64,000 nucleotides of DNA from Strigamia acuminata (taxonomy: Eukaryota; Arthropoda; Chilopoda; Geophilomorpha; Linotaeniidae). Positions 8,801 to 22,726 of the stretch are shown piece by piece (position 1 is the first letter of the stretch; each line of letters begins with the position of its first letter). The notes beneath the pieces were generated by a model. That model worked only from the letters and a program-made list of their open reading frames with translations. It was not told where the DNA came from and did not search any database. The translations under genes and the position numbers were made by a program. The stretch is taken from assembly GCA_949358305.1 (NCBI GenBank), contig CASHSZ010000069.1, positions 95,839 through 159,838 of the forward strand, written 5' to 3'.

Positions 8801-10583
8801 GAGAGAGGACGGCCGGGGCTCCCGCCGGCGCACTGTCCACGCATGGGCGCGCTCGATTTACTGGCGCGTTGGACGAATTTTAAATTTTTTGTTTCCTATT
8901 TCTGACAAAATTTGCACAGACTTTTGTCAATTTTTGACAAATTTTCACGGAATTTCAGCAATGGGACGGACTTATGTAAAACATCGCTTAAAATCTGGAA
9001 ATCTGTCAAATCTTCTTTAAATTTATGCAAGATATTGGGAAATTTTGGTTTAACTCGTCCAACGGGCCGGTAAATCGAGCGCCCACACGCGCCCACATGC
9101 ACGTCCAACCCGCATGGGCACTGTCACATCGGACGTTTGTTGCGTGCAAAACTTGCACCGACTTTTGGCCATTTTTGGTTAAACTTCCGCACAATTTCTG
9201 CCCGATTGGACACTGAGGTTCGGTTTCCGACCGGGTCGTTTCTTGTCCGACCCGCGGCGCGTCGCGGCGCGGCCGGAGGACGGCCCTCGTCCCCAAAAAC
9301 CACACTCCGAGTCACGGGTCGCACGGCCAACAGGCCGTGACGGGCCGTAGCGGGTCGAAAACGGGCCGTTAACGGCCCGTTGACGGCCCGTTAGCGGCCC
9401 GCATGAGGTCGCACGGGCCGTCGGCGAGCCGAAGTCCGGGAACGAAGGCCGTTACGGGACCGTGACGGGACCGTCGGCGGCCCGTTAACGGCCCGTGCGA
9501 GCCGTTACGGGATCGTGACGGGACCGTCGGCGGCCCGTTAACGGCCCGTGCGAGCCGTTACGGAATCGTGACGGGACCGTCGGCGGCCCGTTAACGGCCC
9601 GTGCGGGCCGTTACGGGATCGTGACGGGACCGTCGGCGGCCCGTTAACGGCCCGTGCGACCCCATGCGGGCCGTTGACGGGCCGTTAACGGGCCGTTAAC
9701 GGGCCGTTAACGGGCCGTGACGGTGTAAATCGAAAAAATCAACAACCGACAACACGTACATGAAAACGCGTACAACATTCATAGACATTAATCTCGAATC
9801 CTGTTTTTGGTTTTACGCCGTTAACGGGCCGTTAACGGCCCGTTAACGGCCCGTTAACGGCCCGTTAACGGCCCGCATGAGGTCGTACGGGCCGTTACGG
9901 GGTCGTGACGGGACCGTCGGCGGCCCGTTAACGGCCCGTGCGGGCCGTTACGGGATAGTTACGGAACCGTCGGCGGCCCGTTAACGGCCCGTGCGAGCCG
10001 TTACGGGATCGTGACGGGACCGTCGGCGGCCCGTTAACGGCCCGTGCGAGCCGTTACGGGATTGTGACGGGACCGTCGGCGGCCCGTTAACGGCCCGTGC
10101 GGGCCGTTTTCGACCCGTTGCGGCCGTTTTCGACCCGTTGCGGCCCGTTTTCGACCCGTTACGGTCCTTGGCCGTAACGGGCCGAAAACGGGAAAACTGA
10201 AAAAGTCGAGTGCGAGACCACGTGACCCGGAGTGTGGTTTTTGGGGACGAGGGCCGTCCTCCGACCGCGCCGTGACGCGCCGCGGGTCGGTCACCAACTT
10301 TTGTCAATTAGATTTTCACGGAATTTCAGCGACATTTTACGAGACGTTTCTGCCCGATGGGACGGACTTCTGTAAAACATTGCTTAAAATCCATGGAAAT
10401 TTATCACATATTGACAAAATTCGGTGCAAGTTTTGTCAGAAATTAGGAAAAAACTTTTTTCAAAACTCGTCCAACGCGCCGGTAAATTGAGCGCCCACGT
10501 GCGTCGACAGTGGGCGCTTCAAAACCGCGTGGACACTGTCAGATCTCGGCACAGTTTGATGCGCCCAAATCTAGCAATACTTG
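5870..10583. repeat. HOR 2 (units a-c-c', 4714 bp)
   Basis: Three units at 5870, 6885 and 7900, then a spacer at 8915-10583 (1669 bp). Class c carries G at unit position 770 (7654). Class c' has that change plus T at position 835 (8734), which interrupts the GA tract. The spacer has five right-hand palindromes and a private 6-bp deletion near 10308 in the E core. HOR 10 has the same unit order and aligns at offsets of 31,672-31,674 bp. Confidence 0.93.
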
Positions 10584-13500
10584 CACCGACTTTTGGCAAT
10601 TTGTGACAAATTTTCACAGAATTTCGGCAACATTTTACGACACATTTCTGCCCGGTTGGACACATTTCCACAGGTTTTTTGTAAAACGTTGCTAAAATTC
10701 CGTTGAATTTCATCAAAAATTGTGTCAAAAGTCGGTGACGGGCGGAGGGGCGAGCTCGGGCGCCCGAGAGAGAGAGAGAAAGAGAGAGAGAGGGGACGGC
10801 CGGGGCTCCCGCCAACGGGCGGAGGGGCGAGCCTTGGCGGGTTGGGCGTGCACTATCTAGGCATGTGGGCGCTCGATTTACCGGCACGTTGGACAAGTTT
10901 TGAAAATTTTTTTTTCCTAATTTTTGACAAAATTAGCACCGAATTTTGCCAATATTTGATAAATTTCCACGGAATTTTATCAATGTTTTACAAAAAACCC
11001 CTGGAAATGTGTCCAATCGAGCAGAAATGTCTCGTAAAATATCGCTGAAATTTGTCTAAAATTGACAAAAAATCGGTGCAAGTTTTGCTAGATATTTGCC
11101 CGGATCAAACTGTGCCCGAAACCGCCCGATCTGACAGTGTGCACGCGGGCTGGACGTGCCCACTGTCCCCGCATGTGCACTCGCCGGCGCGTTGGACGAG
11201 TTTAAGAAGATTTTATCAATTTCTGACAAAACTTGCATCGATTTTTTGTCAATATTTGATAAATTTCCCCAGAATTTTAGCAATAAAACCTTTGAAAATG
11301 TATCCAAAAGAGCAGAAATGTCCTGTAAAATATTGCTGAAAATCTGTTGAAATTCATCAAATATTGACAAAAATCTGTGACGAGCGGAGGGGCGATCCTT
11401 TGGCGGCCGAAAGAGAGAGGGGGGACGGTCGGGGCTCCCGCCGACGGGCGGAGGGGCGAGCCTTGGCGGCCGAGAGAGAGAGAGAGAGAGGACGGCCGGG
11501 GCTCCCGCCGGCGCACTGTCCACGCATGGGCGCGCTCGATTTACTGGCGCGTTGGACGAATTTTAAATTTTTTGTTTCCTATTTCTGACAAAATTTGCAC
11601 CGACTTTTGGCAATTTGTGACAAATTTTCACAGAATTTCGGCAACATTTTACGACACATTTCTGCCCGGTTGGACACATTTCCACAGGTTTTTTGTAAAA
11701 CGTTGCTAAAATTCCGTTGAATTTCATCAAAAATTGTGTCAAAAGTCGGTGACGGGCGGAGGGGCGAGCTCCGGGCGCCCGAGAGAGAGAGAGAAAGAGA
11801 GAGAGAGGGGACGGCCGGGGCTCCCGCCAACGGGCGGAGGGGCGAGCCTTGGCGGGTTGGGCGTGCACTATCTAGGCATGTGGGCGCTCGATTTACCGGC
11901 ACGTTGGACAAGTTTTGAAAATTTTTTTTTCCTAATTTTTGACAAAATTAGCACCGAATTTTGCCAATATTTGATAAATTTCCACGGAATTTTATCAATG
12001 TTTTACAAAAAACCCCTGGAAATGTGTCCAATCGAGCAGAAATGTCTCGTAAAATATTGCTGAAATTTGTCTAAAATTGACAAAAAATCGGTGCAAGTTT
12101 TGCTAGATATTTGCCCGGATCAAACTGTGCCCGAAACCGCCCGATCTGACAGTGTGCACGCGGGCTGGACGTGCCCACTGTCCCCGCATGTGCACTCGCC
12201 GGCGCGTTGGACGAGTTTAAGAAGATTTTATCAGTTTCTGACAAAACTTGCATCGATTTTTTGTCAATTTTTGATAAATTTCCCCAGAATTTTAGCAATA
12301 AAACCTTTGAAAATGTATCCAAAAGAGCAGAAATGTCCTGTAAAATATTGCTGAAAATCTGTTGAAATTCATCAAATATTGACAAAAATCTGTGACGAGC
12401 GGAGGGGCGATCCTTTGGCGGCCGAAAGAGAGAGGGGGGACGGTCGGGGCTCCCGCCGACGGGCGGAGGGGCGAGCCTTGGCGGCCGAGAGAGAGAGAGA
12501 GAGAGGACGGCCGGGGCTCCCGCCGGCGCACTGTCCACGCATGGGCGCGCTCGATTTACTGGCGCGTTGGACGAATTTTAAATTTTTTGTTTCCTATTTC
12601 TGACAAAATTTGCACAGACTTTTGTCAATTTTTGACAAATTTTCACGGAATTTCAGCAATGGGACGGACTTATGTAAAACATCGCTTAAAATCTGGAAAT
12701 CTGTCAAATCTTCTTTAAATTTATGCAAGATATTGGGAAATTTTGGTTTAACTCGTCCAACGGGCCGGTAAATCGAGCGCCCACACGCGCCCACATGCAC
12801 GTCCAACCCGCATGGGCACTGTCACATCGGACGTTTGTTGCGTGCAAAACTTGCACCGACTTTTGGCCATTTTTGGTTAAACTTCCGCACAATTTCTGCC
12901 CGATTGGACACTGAGGTTCGGTTTCCGACCGGGTCGTTTCTTGTCCGACCCGCGGCGCGTCGCGGCGCGGCCGGAGGACGGCCCTCGTCCCCAAAAACCA
13001 CACTCCGAGTCACGGGTCGCACGGCCAACAGGCCGTGACGGGCCGTAGCGGGTCGAAAACGGGCCGTTAACGGCCCGTTGACGGCCCGTTAGCGGCCCGC
13101 ATGAGGTCGCACGGGCCGTCGGCGAGCCGAAGTCCGGGAACGAAGGCCGTTACGGGACCGTGACGGGACCGTCGGCGGCCCGTTAACGGCCCGTGCGAGC
13201 CGTTACGGGATCGTGACGGGACCGTCGGCGGCCCGTTAACGGCCCGTGCGAGCCGTTACGGAATCGTGACGGGACCGTCGGCGGCCCGTTAACGGCCCGT
13301 GCGGGCCGTTACGGGATCGTGACGGGACCGTCGGCGGCCCGTTAACGGCCCGTGCGACCCCATGCGGGCCGTTGACGGGCCGTTAACGGGCCGTTAACGG
13401 TTAACGGGCCGTTAACGGGCCGTGACGGTGTAAATCGAAAAAATCAACAACCGACAACACGTACATGAAAACGCGTACAACATTCATAGACATTAATCTC

Positions 13501-14294
13501 GAATCCTGTTTTTGGTTTTACGCCGTTAACGGGCCGTTAACGGCCCGTTAACGGCCCGTTAACGGCCCGTTAACGGCCCGCATGAGGTCGTACGGGCCGT
13601 TACGGGGTCGTGACGGGACCGTCGGCGGCCCGTTAACGGCCCGTGCGGGCCGTTACGGGATAGTTACGGAACCGTCGGCGGCCCGTTAACGGCCCGTGCG
13701 AGCCGTTACGGGATCGTGACGGGACCGTCGGCGGCCCGTTAACGGCCCGTGCGAGCCGTTACGGGATTGTGACGGGACCGTCGGCGGCCCGTTAACGGCC
13801 CGTGCGGGCCGTTTTCGACCCGTTGCGGCCGTTTTCGACCCGTTGCGGCCCGTTTTCGACCCGTTACGGTCCTTGGCCGTAACGGGCCGAAAACGGGAAA
13901 ACTGAAAAAGTCGAGTGCGAGACCACGTGACCCGGAGTGTGGTTTTTGGGGACGAGGGCCGTCCTCCGACCGCGCCGTGACGCGCCGCGGGTCGGTCACC
14001 AACTTTTGTCAATTTTTGACAGATTTTCACGGAATTTCAGCGACATTTTACGAGACGTTTCTGCCCGATGGGACGGACTTCTGTAAAACATTGCTTAAAA
14101 TCCATGGAAATTTATCACATATTGACAAAATTCGGTGCAAGTTTTGTCAGAAATTAGGAAAAAACTTTTTTCAAAACTCGTCCAACGCGCCGGTAAATTG
14201 AGCGCCCACGTGCGTCGACAGTGGGCGCTTCAAAACCGCGTGGACACTGTCAGATCTCGGCACAGTTTGATGCGCCCAAATCTAGCAATACTTG
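10584..14294. repeat. HOR 3 (units a-d, 3711 bp)
   Basis: Units lie at 10584-11597 (1014 bp, class a, with a 1-bp deletion in the run of C near 10757) and 11598-12612 (class d). The spacer, 12613-14294 (1682 bp), carries a private 7-bp insertion near 13400 that puts two GTTAAC palindromes abnormally close together. The rest of the spacer corresponds to that of HOR 8 in indel state. Confidence 0.92.
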
Positions 14295-17200
14295 CACCGA
14301 CTTTTGGCAATTTGTGACAAATTTTCACAGAATTTCGGCAACATTTTACGACACATTTCTGCCCGGTTGGACACATTTCCACAGGTTTTTTGTAAAACGT
14401 TGCTAAAATTCTGTTGAATTTCATCAAAAATTGTGTCAAAAGTCGGTGACGGGCGGAGGGGCGAGCTCCGGGCGCCCGAGAGAGAGAGAGAAAGAGAGAG
14501 AGAGGGGACGGCCGGGGCTCCCGCCAACGGGCGGAGGGGCGAGCCTTGGCGGGTTGGGCGTGCACTATCTAGGCATGTGGGCGCTCGATTTACCGGCACG
14601 TTGGACAAGTTTTGAAAATTTTTTTTTCCTAATTTTTGACAAAATTAGCACCGAATTTTGCCAATATTTGATAAATTTCCACGGAATTTTATCAATGTTT
14701 TACAAAAAACCCCTGGAAATGTGTCCAATCGAGCAGAAATGTCTCGTAAAATATCGCTGAAATTTGTCTAAAATTGACAAAAAATCGGTGCAAGTTTTGC
14801 TAGATATTTGCCCGGATCAAACTGTGCCCGAAACCGCCCGATCTGACAGTGTGCACGCGGGCTGGACGTGCCCACTGTCCCCGCATGTGCACTCGCCGGC
14901 GCGTTGGACGAGTTTAAGAAGATTTTATCAATTTCTGACAAAACTTGCATCGATTTTTTGTCAATTTTTGATAAATTTCCCCAGAATTTTAGCAATAAAA
15001 CCTTTGAAAATGTATCCAAAAGAGCAGAAATGTCCTGTAAAATATTGCTGAAAATCTGTTGAAATTCATCAAATATTGACAAAAATCTGTGACGAGCGGA
15101 GGGGCGATCCTTTGGCGGCCGAAAGAGAGAGGGGGGACGGTCGGGGCTCCCGCCGACGGGCGGAGGGGCGAGCCTTGGCGGCCGAGAGAGAGAGAGAGAG
15201 AGGACGGCCGGGGCTCCCGCCGGCGCACTGTCCACGCATGGGCGCGCTCGATTTACTGGCGCGTTGGACGAATTTTAAATTTTTTGTTTCCTATTTCTGA
15301 CAAAATTTGCACCGACTTTTGGCAATTTGTGACAAATTTTCACAGAATTTCGGCAACATTTTACGACACATTTCTGCCCGGTTGGACACATTTCCACAGG
15401 TTTTTTGTAAAACGTTGCTAAAATTCCGTTGAATTTCATCAAAAATTGTGTCAAAAGTCGGTGACGGGCGGAGGGGCGAGCTCCGGGCGCCCGAGAGAGA
15501 GAGAGAAAGAGAGAGAGAGGGGACGGCCGGGGCTCCCGCCAACGGGCGGAGGGGCGAGCCTTGGCGGGTTGGGCGTGCACTATCTAGGCATGTGGGCGCT
15601 CGATTTACCGGCACGTTGGACAAGTTTTGAAAATTTTTTTTTCCTAATTTTTGACAAAATTAGCACCGAATTTTGCCAATATTTGATAAATTTCCACGGA
15701 ATTTTATCAATGTTTTACAAAAAACCCCTGGAAATGTGTCCAATCGAGCAGAAATGTCTCGTAAAATATTGCTGAAATTTGTCTAAAATTGACAAAAAAT
15801 CGGTGCAAGTTTTGCTAGATATTTGCCCGGATCAAACTGTGCCCGAAACCGCCCGATCTGACAGTGTGCACGCGGGCTGGACGTGCCCACTGTCCCCGCA
15901 TGTGCACTCGCCGGCGCGTTGGACGAGTTTAAGAAGATTTTATCAGTTTCTGACAAAACTTGCATCGATTTTTTGTCAATTTTTGATAAATTTCCCCAGA
16001 ATTTTAGCAATAAAACCTTTGAAAATGTATCCAAAAGAGCAGAAATGTCCTGTAAAATATTGCTGAAAATCTGTTGAAATTCATCAAATATTGACAAAAA
16101 TCTGTGACGAGCGGAGGGGCGATCCTTTGGCGGCCGAAAGAGAGAGGGGGGACGGTCGGGGCTCCCGCCGACGGGCGGAGGGGCGAGCCTTGGCGGCCGA
16201 GAGAGAGAGAGAGAGAGGACGGCCGGGGCTCCCGCCGGCGCACTGTCCACGCATGGGCGCGCTCGATTTACTGGCGCGTTGGACGAATTTTAAATTTTTT
16301 GTTTCCTATTTCTGACAAAATTTGCACAGACTTTTGTCAATTTTTGACAAATTTTCACGGAATTTCAGCAATGGGACGGACTTATGTAAAACATCGCTTA
16401 AAATCTGGAAATCTGTCAAATCTTCTTTAAATTTATGCAAGATATTGGGAAATTTTGGTTTAACTCGTCCAACGGGCCGGTAAATCGAGCGCCCACACGC
16501 GCCCACATGCACGTCCAACCCGCATGGGCACTGTCACATCGGACGTTTGTTGCGTGCAAAACTTGCACCGACTTTTGGCCATTTTTGGTTAAACTTCCGC
16601 ACAATTTCTGCCCGATTGGACACTGAGGTTCGGTTTCCGACCGGGTCGTTTCTTGTCCGACCCGCGGCGCGTCGCGGCGCGGCCGGAGGACGGCCCTCGT
16701 CCCCAAAAACCACACTCCGAGTCACGGGTCGCACGGCCAACAGGCCGTGACGGGCCGTAGCGGGTCGAAAACGGGCCGTTAACGGCCCGTTGACGGCCCG
16801 TTAGCGGCCCGCATGAGGTCGCACGGGCCGTCGGCGAGCCGAAGTCCGGGAACGAAGGCCGTTACGGGACCGTGACGGGACCGTCGGCGGCCCGTTAACG
16901 GCCCGTGCGAGCCGTTACGGGATCGTGACGGGACCGTCGGCGGCCCGTTAACGGCCCGTGCGAGCCGTTACGGAATCGTGACGGGACCGTCGGCGGCCCG
17001 TTAACGGCCCGTGCGGGCCGTTACGGGATCGTGACGGGACCGTCGGCGGCCCGTTAACGGCCCGTGCGACCCCATGCGGGCCGTTGACGGGCCGTTAACG
17101 GGCCGTTAACGGGCCGTTAACGGGCCGTGACGGTGTAAATCGAAAAAATCAACAACCGACAACACGTACATGAAAACGCGTACAACATTCATAGACATTA

Positions 17201-18008
17201 ATCTCGAATCCTGTTTTTGGTTTTACGCCGTTAACGGGCCGTTAACGGCCCGTTAACGGCCCGTTAACGGCCCGCATGAGGTCGTACGGGCCGTTACGGG
17301 GTCGTGACGGGACCGTCGGCGGCCCGTTAACGGCCCGTGCGGGCCGTTACGGGATAGTTACGGAACCGTCGGCGGCCCGTTAACGGCCCGTGCGAGCCGT
17401 TACGGGATCGTGACGGGACCGTCGGCGGCCCGTTAACGGCCCGTGCGAGCCGTTACGGGATTGTGACGGGACCGTCGGCGGCCCGTTAACGGCCCGTGCG
17501 GGCCGTTTTCGACCCGTTGCGGCCGTTTTCGACCCGTTGCGGCCGTTTTCGACCCGTTGCGGCCCGTTTTCGACCCGTTACGGTCCTTGGCCGTAACGGG
17601 CCGAAAACGGGAAAACTGAAAAAGTCGAGTGCGAGACCACGTGACCCGGAGTGTGGTTTTTGGGGACGAGGGCCGTCCTCCGACCGCGCCGTGACGCGCC
17701 GCGGGTCGGTCACCAACTTTTGTCAATTTTTGACAGATTTTCACGGAATTTCAGCGACATTTTACGAGACGTTTCTGCCCGATGGGACGGACTTCTGTAA
17801 AACATTGCTTAAAATCCATGGAAATTTATCACATATTGACAAAATTCGGTGCAAGTTTTGTCAGAAATTAGGAAAAAACTTTTTTCAAAACTCGTCCAAC
17901 GCGCCGGTAAATTGAGCGCCCACGTGCGTCGACAGTGGGCGCTTCAAAACCGCGTGGACACTGTCAGATCTCGGCACAGTTTGATGCGCCCAAATCTAGC
18001 AATACTTG
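14295..18008. repeat. HOR 4 (units b*-d, 3714 bp)
   Basis: Units at 14295 and 15310, spacer 16325-18008 (1684 bp). The first unit is class b* (T at 672, A at 637, and T at unit position 118, i.e. 14412). The b* marker is found only here, in HOR 9 and in HOR 12. This is the first HOR of the left copy of the 19,535-bp offset duplication. Confidence 0.93.
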
Positions 18009-21000
18009 CACCGACTTTTGGCAATTTGTGACAAATTTTCACAGAATTTCGGCAACATTTTACGACACATTTCTGCCCGGTTGGACACATTTCCACAGGT
18101 TTTTTGTAAAACGTTGCTAAAATTCCGTTGAATTTCATCAAAAATTGTGTCAAAAGTCGGTGACGGGCGGAGGGGCGAGCTCCGGGCGCCCGAGAGAGAG
18201 AGAGAAAGAGAGAGAGGGGACGGCCGGGGCTCCCGCCAACGGGCGGAGGGGCGAGCCTTGGCGGGTTGGGCGTGCACTATCTAGGCATGTGGGCGCTCGA
18301 TTTACCGGCACGTTGGACAAGTTTTGAAAATTTTTTTTTCCTAATTTTTGACAAAATTAGCACCGAATTTTGCCAATATTTGATAAATTTCCACGGAATT
18401 TTATCAATGTTTTACAAAAAACCCCTGGAAATGTGTCCAATCGAGCAGAAATGTCTCGTAAAATATCGCTGAAATTTGTCTAAAATTGACAAAAAATCGG
18501 TGCAAGTTTTGCTAGATATTTGCCCGGATCAAACTGTGCCCGAAACCGCCCGATCTGACAGTGTGCACGCGGGCTGGACGTGCCCACTGTCCCCGCATGT
18601 GCACTCGCCGGCGCGTTGGACGAGTTTAAGAAGATTTTATCAATTTCTGACAAAACTTGCATCGATTTTTTGTCAATATTTGATAAATTTCCCCAGAATT
18701 TTAGCAATAAAACCTTTGAAAATGTATCCAAAAGAGCAGAAATGTCCTGTAAAATATTGCTGAAAATCTGTTGAAATTCATCAAATATTGACAAAAATCT
18801 GTGACGAGCGGAGGGGCGATCCTTTGGCGGCCGAAAGAGAGAGGGGGGACGGTCGGGGCTCCCGCCGACGGGCGGAGGGGCGAGCCTTGGCGGCCGAGAG
18901 AGAGAGAGAGAGAGGACGGCCGGGGCTCCCGCCGGCGCACTGTCCACGCATGGGCGCGCTCGATTTACTGGCGCGTTGGACGAATTTTAAATTTTTTGTT
19001 TCCTATTTCTGACAAAATTTGCACCGACTTTTGGCAATTTGTGACAAATTTTCACAGAATTTCGGCAACATTTTACGACACATTTCTGCCCGGTTGGACA
19101 CATTTCCACAGGTTTTTTGTAAAACGTTGCTAAAATTCCGTTGAATTTCATCAAAAATTGTGTCAAAAGTCGGTGACGGGCGGAGGGGCGAGCTCCGGGC
19201 GCCCGAGAGAGAGAGAGAAAGAGAGAGAGAGGGGACGGCCGGGGCTCCCGCCAACGGGCGGAGGGGCGAGCCTTGGCGGGTTGGGCGTGCACTATCTAGG
19301 CATGTGGGCGCTCGATTTACCGGCACGTTGGACAAGTTTTGAAAATTTTTTTTTCCTAATTTTTGACAAAATTAGCACCGAATTTTGCCAATATTTGATA
19401 AATTTCCACGGAATTTTATCAATGTTTTACAAAAAACCCCTGGAAATGTGTCCAATCGAGCAGAAATGTCTCGTAAAATATCGCTGAAATTTGTCTAAAA
19501 TTGACAAAAAATCGGTGCAAGTTTTGCTAGATATTTGCCCGGATCAAACTGTGCCCGAAACCGCCCGATCTGACAGTGTGCACGCGGGCTGGACGTGCCC
19601 ACTGTCCCCGCATGTGCACTCGCCGGCGCGTTGGACGAGTTTAAGAAGATTTTATCAATTTCTGACAAAACTTGCATCGATTTTTTGTCAATATTTGATA
19701 AATTTCCCCAGAATTTTAGCAATAAAACCTTTGAAAATGTATCCAAAAGAGCAGAAATGTCCTGTAAAATATTGCTGAAAATCTGTTGAAATTCATCAAA
19801 TATTGACAAAAATCTGTGACGAGCGGAGGGGCGATCCTTTGGCGGCCGAAAGAGAGAGGGGGGACGGTCGGGGCTCCCGCCGACGGGCGGAGGGGCGAGC
19901 CTTGGCGGCCGAGAGAGAGAGAGAGAGAGGACGGCCGGGGCTCCCGCCGGCGCACTGTCCACGCATGGGCGCGCTCGATTTACTGGCGCGTTGGACGAAT
20001 TTTAAATTTTTTGTTTCCTATTTCTGACAAAATTTGCACCGACTTTTGGCAATTTGTGACAAATTTTCACAGAATTTCGGCAACATTTTACGACACATTT
20101 CTGCCCGGTTGGACACATTTCCACAGGTTTTTTGTAAAACGTTGCTAAAATTCCGTTGAATTTCATCAAAAATTGTGTCAAAAGTCGGTGACGGGCGGAG
20201 GGGCGAGCTCCGGGCGCCCGAGAGAGAGAGAGAAAGAGAGAGAGAGGGGACGGCCGGGGCTCCCGCCAACGGGCGGAGGGGCGAGCCTTGGCGGGTTGGG
20301 CGTGCACTATCTAGGCATGTGGGCGCTCGATTTACCGGCACGTTGGACAAGTTTTGAAAATTTTTTTTTCCTAATTTTTGACAAAATTAGCACCGAATTT
20401 TGCCAATATTTGATAAATTTCCACGGAATTTTATCAATGTTTTACAAAAAACCCCTGGAAATGTGTCCAATCGAGCAGAAATGTCTCGTAAAATATCGCT
20501 GAAATTTGTCTAAAATTGACAAAAAATCGGTGCAAGTTTTGCTAGATATTTGCCCGGATCAAACTGTGCCCGAAACCGCCCGATCTGACAGTGTGCACGC
20601 GGGCTGGACGTGCCCACTGTCCCCGCATGTGCACTCGCCGGCGCGTTGGACGAGTTTAAGAAGATTTTATCAATTTCTGACAAAACTTGCATCGATTTTT
20701 TGTCAATTTTTGATAAATTTCCCCAGAATTTTAGCAATAAAACCTTTGAAAATGTATCCAAAAGAGCAGAAATGTCCTGTAAAATATTGCTGAAAATCTG
20801 TTGAAGTTCATCAAATATTGACAAAAATCTGTGACGAGCGGAGGGGCGATCCTTTGGCGGCCGAAAGAGATAGGGGGGACGGTCGGGGCTCCCGCCGACG
20901 GGCGGAGGGGCGAGCCTTGGCGGCCGAGAGAGAGAGAGAGAGAGGACGGCCGGGGCTCCCGCCGGCGCACTGTCCACGCATGGGCGCGCTCGATTTACTG

Positions 21001-22726
21001 GCGCGTTGGACGAATTTTAAATTTTTTGTTTCCTATTTCTGACAAAATTTGCACAGACTTTTGTCAATTTTTGACAAATTTTCACGGAATTTCAGCAATG
21101 GGACGGACTTATGTAAAACATCGCTTAAAATCTGGAAATCTGTCAAATCTTCTTTAAATTTATGCAAGATATTGGGAAATTTTGGTTTAACTCGTCCAAC
21201 GGGCCGGTAAATCGAGCGCCCACACGCGCCCACATGCACGTCCAACCCGCATGGGCACTGTCACATCGGACGTTTGTTGCGTGCAAAACTTGCACCGACT
21301 TTTGGCCATTTTTGGTTAAACTTCCGCACAATTTCTGCCCGATTGGACACTGAGGTTCGGTTTCCGACCGGGTCGTTTCTTGTCCGACCCGCGGCGCGTC
21401 GCGGCGCGGCCGGAGGACGGCCCTCGTCCCCAAAAACCACACTCCGAGTCACGGGTCGCACGGCCAACAGGCCGTGACGGGCCGTAGCGGGTCGAAAACG
21501 GGCCGTTAACGGCCCGTTGACAGCCCGTTAGCGGCCCGCATGAGGTCGCACGGGCCGTCGGCGAGCCGAAGTCCGGGAACGAAGGCCGTTACGGGACCGT
21601 GACGGGACCGTCGGCGGCCCGTTAACGGCCCGTGCGAGCCGTTACGGGATCGTGACGGGACCGTCGGCGGCCCGTTAACGGCCCGTGCGAGCCGTTACGG
21701 AATCGTGACGGGACCGTCGGCGGCCCGTTAACGGCCCGTGCGGGCCGTTACGGGATCGTGACGGGACCGTCGGCGGCCCGTTAACGGCCCGTGCGACCCC
21801 ATGCGGGCCGTTGACGGGCCGTTAACGGGCCGTTAACGGGCCGTTAACGGGCCGTGACGGTGTAAATCGAAAAAATCAACAACCGACAACACGTACATGA
21901 AAACGCGTACAACATTCATAGACATTAATCTCGAATCCTGTTTTTGGTTTTACGCCGTTAACGGGCCGTTAACGGCCCGTTAACGGCCCGTTAACGGCCC
22001 GTTAACGGCCCGCATGAGGTCGTACGGGCCGTTACGGGGTCGTGACGGGACCGTCGGCGGCCCGTTAACGGCCCGTGCGGGCCGTTACGGGATAGTTACG
22101 GAACCGTCGGCGGCCCGTTAACGGCCCGTGCGAGCCGTTACGGGATCGTGACGGGACCGTCGGCGGCCCGTTAACGGCCCGTGCGAGCCGTTACGGGATT
22201 GTGACGGGACCGTCGGCGGCCCGTTAACGGCCCGTGCGGGCCGTTTTCGACCCGTTGCGGCCGTTTTCGACCCGTTGCGGCCCGTTTTCGACCCGTTACG
22301 GTCCTTGGCCGTAACGGGCCGAAAACGGGAAAACTGAAAAAGTCGAGTGCGAGACCACGTGACCCGGAGTGTGGTTTTTGGGGACGAGGGCCGTCCTCCG
22401 ACCGCGCCGTGACGCGCCGCGGGTCGGTCACCAACTTTTGTCAATTTTTGACAGATTTTCACGGAATTTCAGCGACATTTTACGAGACGTTTCTGCCCGA
22501 TGGGACGGACTTCTGTAAAACATTGCTTAAAATCCATGGAAATTTATCACATATTGACAAAATTCGGTGCAAGTTTTGTCAGAAATTAGGAAAAAACTTT
22601 TTTCAAAACTCGTCCAACGCGCCGGTAAATTGAGCGCCCACGTGCGTCGACAGTGGGCGCTTCAAAACCGCGTGGACACTGTCAGATCTCGGCACAGTTT
22701 GATGCGCCCAAATCTAGCAATACTTG
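18009..22726. repeat. HOR 5 (units a-a-c', 4718 bp)
   Basis: Units at 18009 (1013 bp, 2-bp shorter GA tract), 19022 and 20037; spacer 21052-22726 (1675 bp). The spacer has an A at 21522 shared only with 41057 in HOR 10. The middle unit is class a, whereas the corresponding unit of HOR 10 (38557) is class c. This is the one clear break in an otherwise co-linear pair. Confidence 0.93.
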
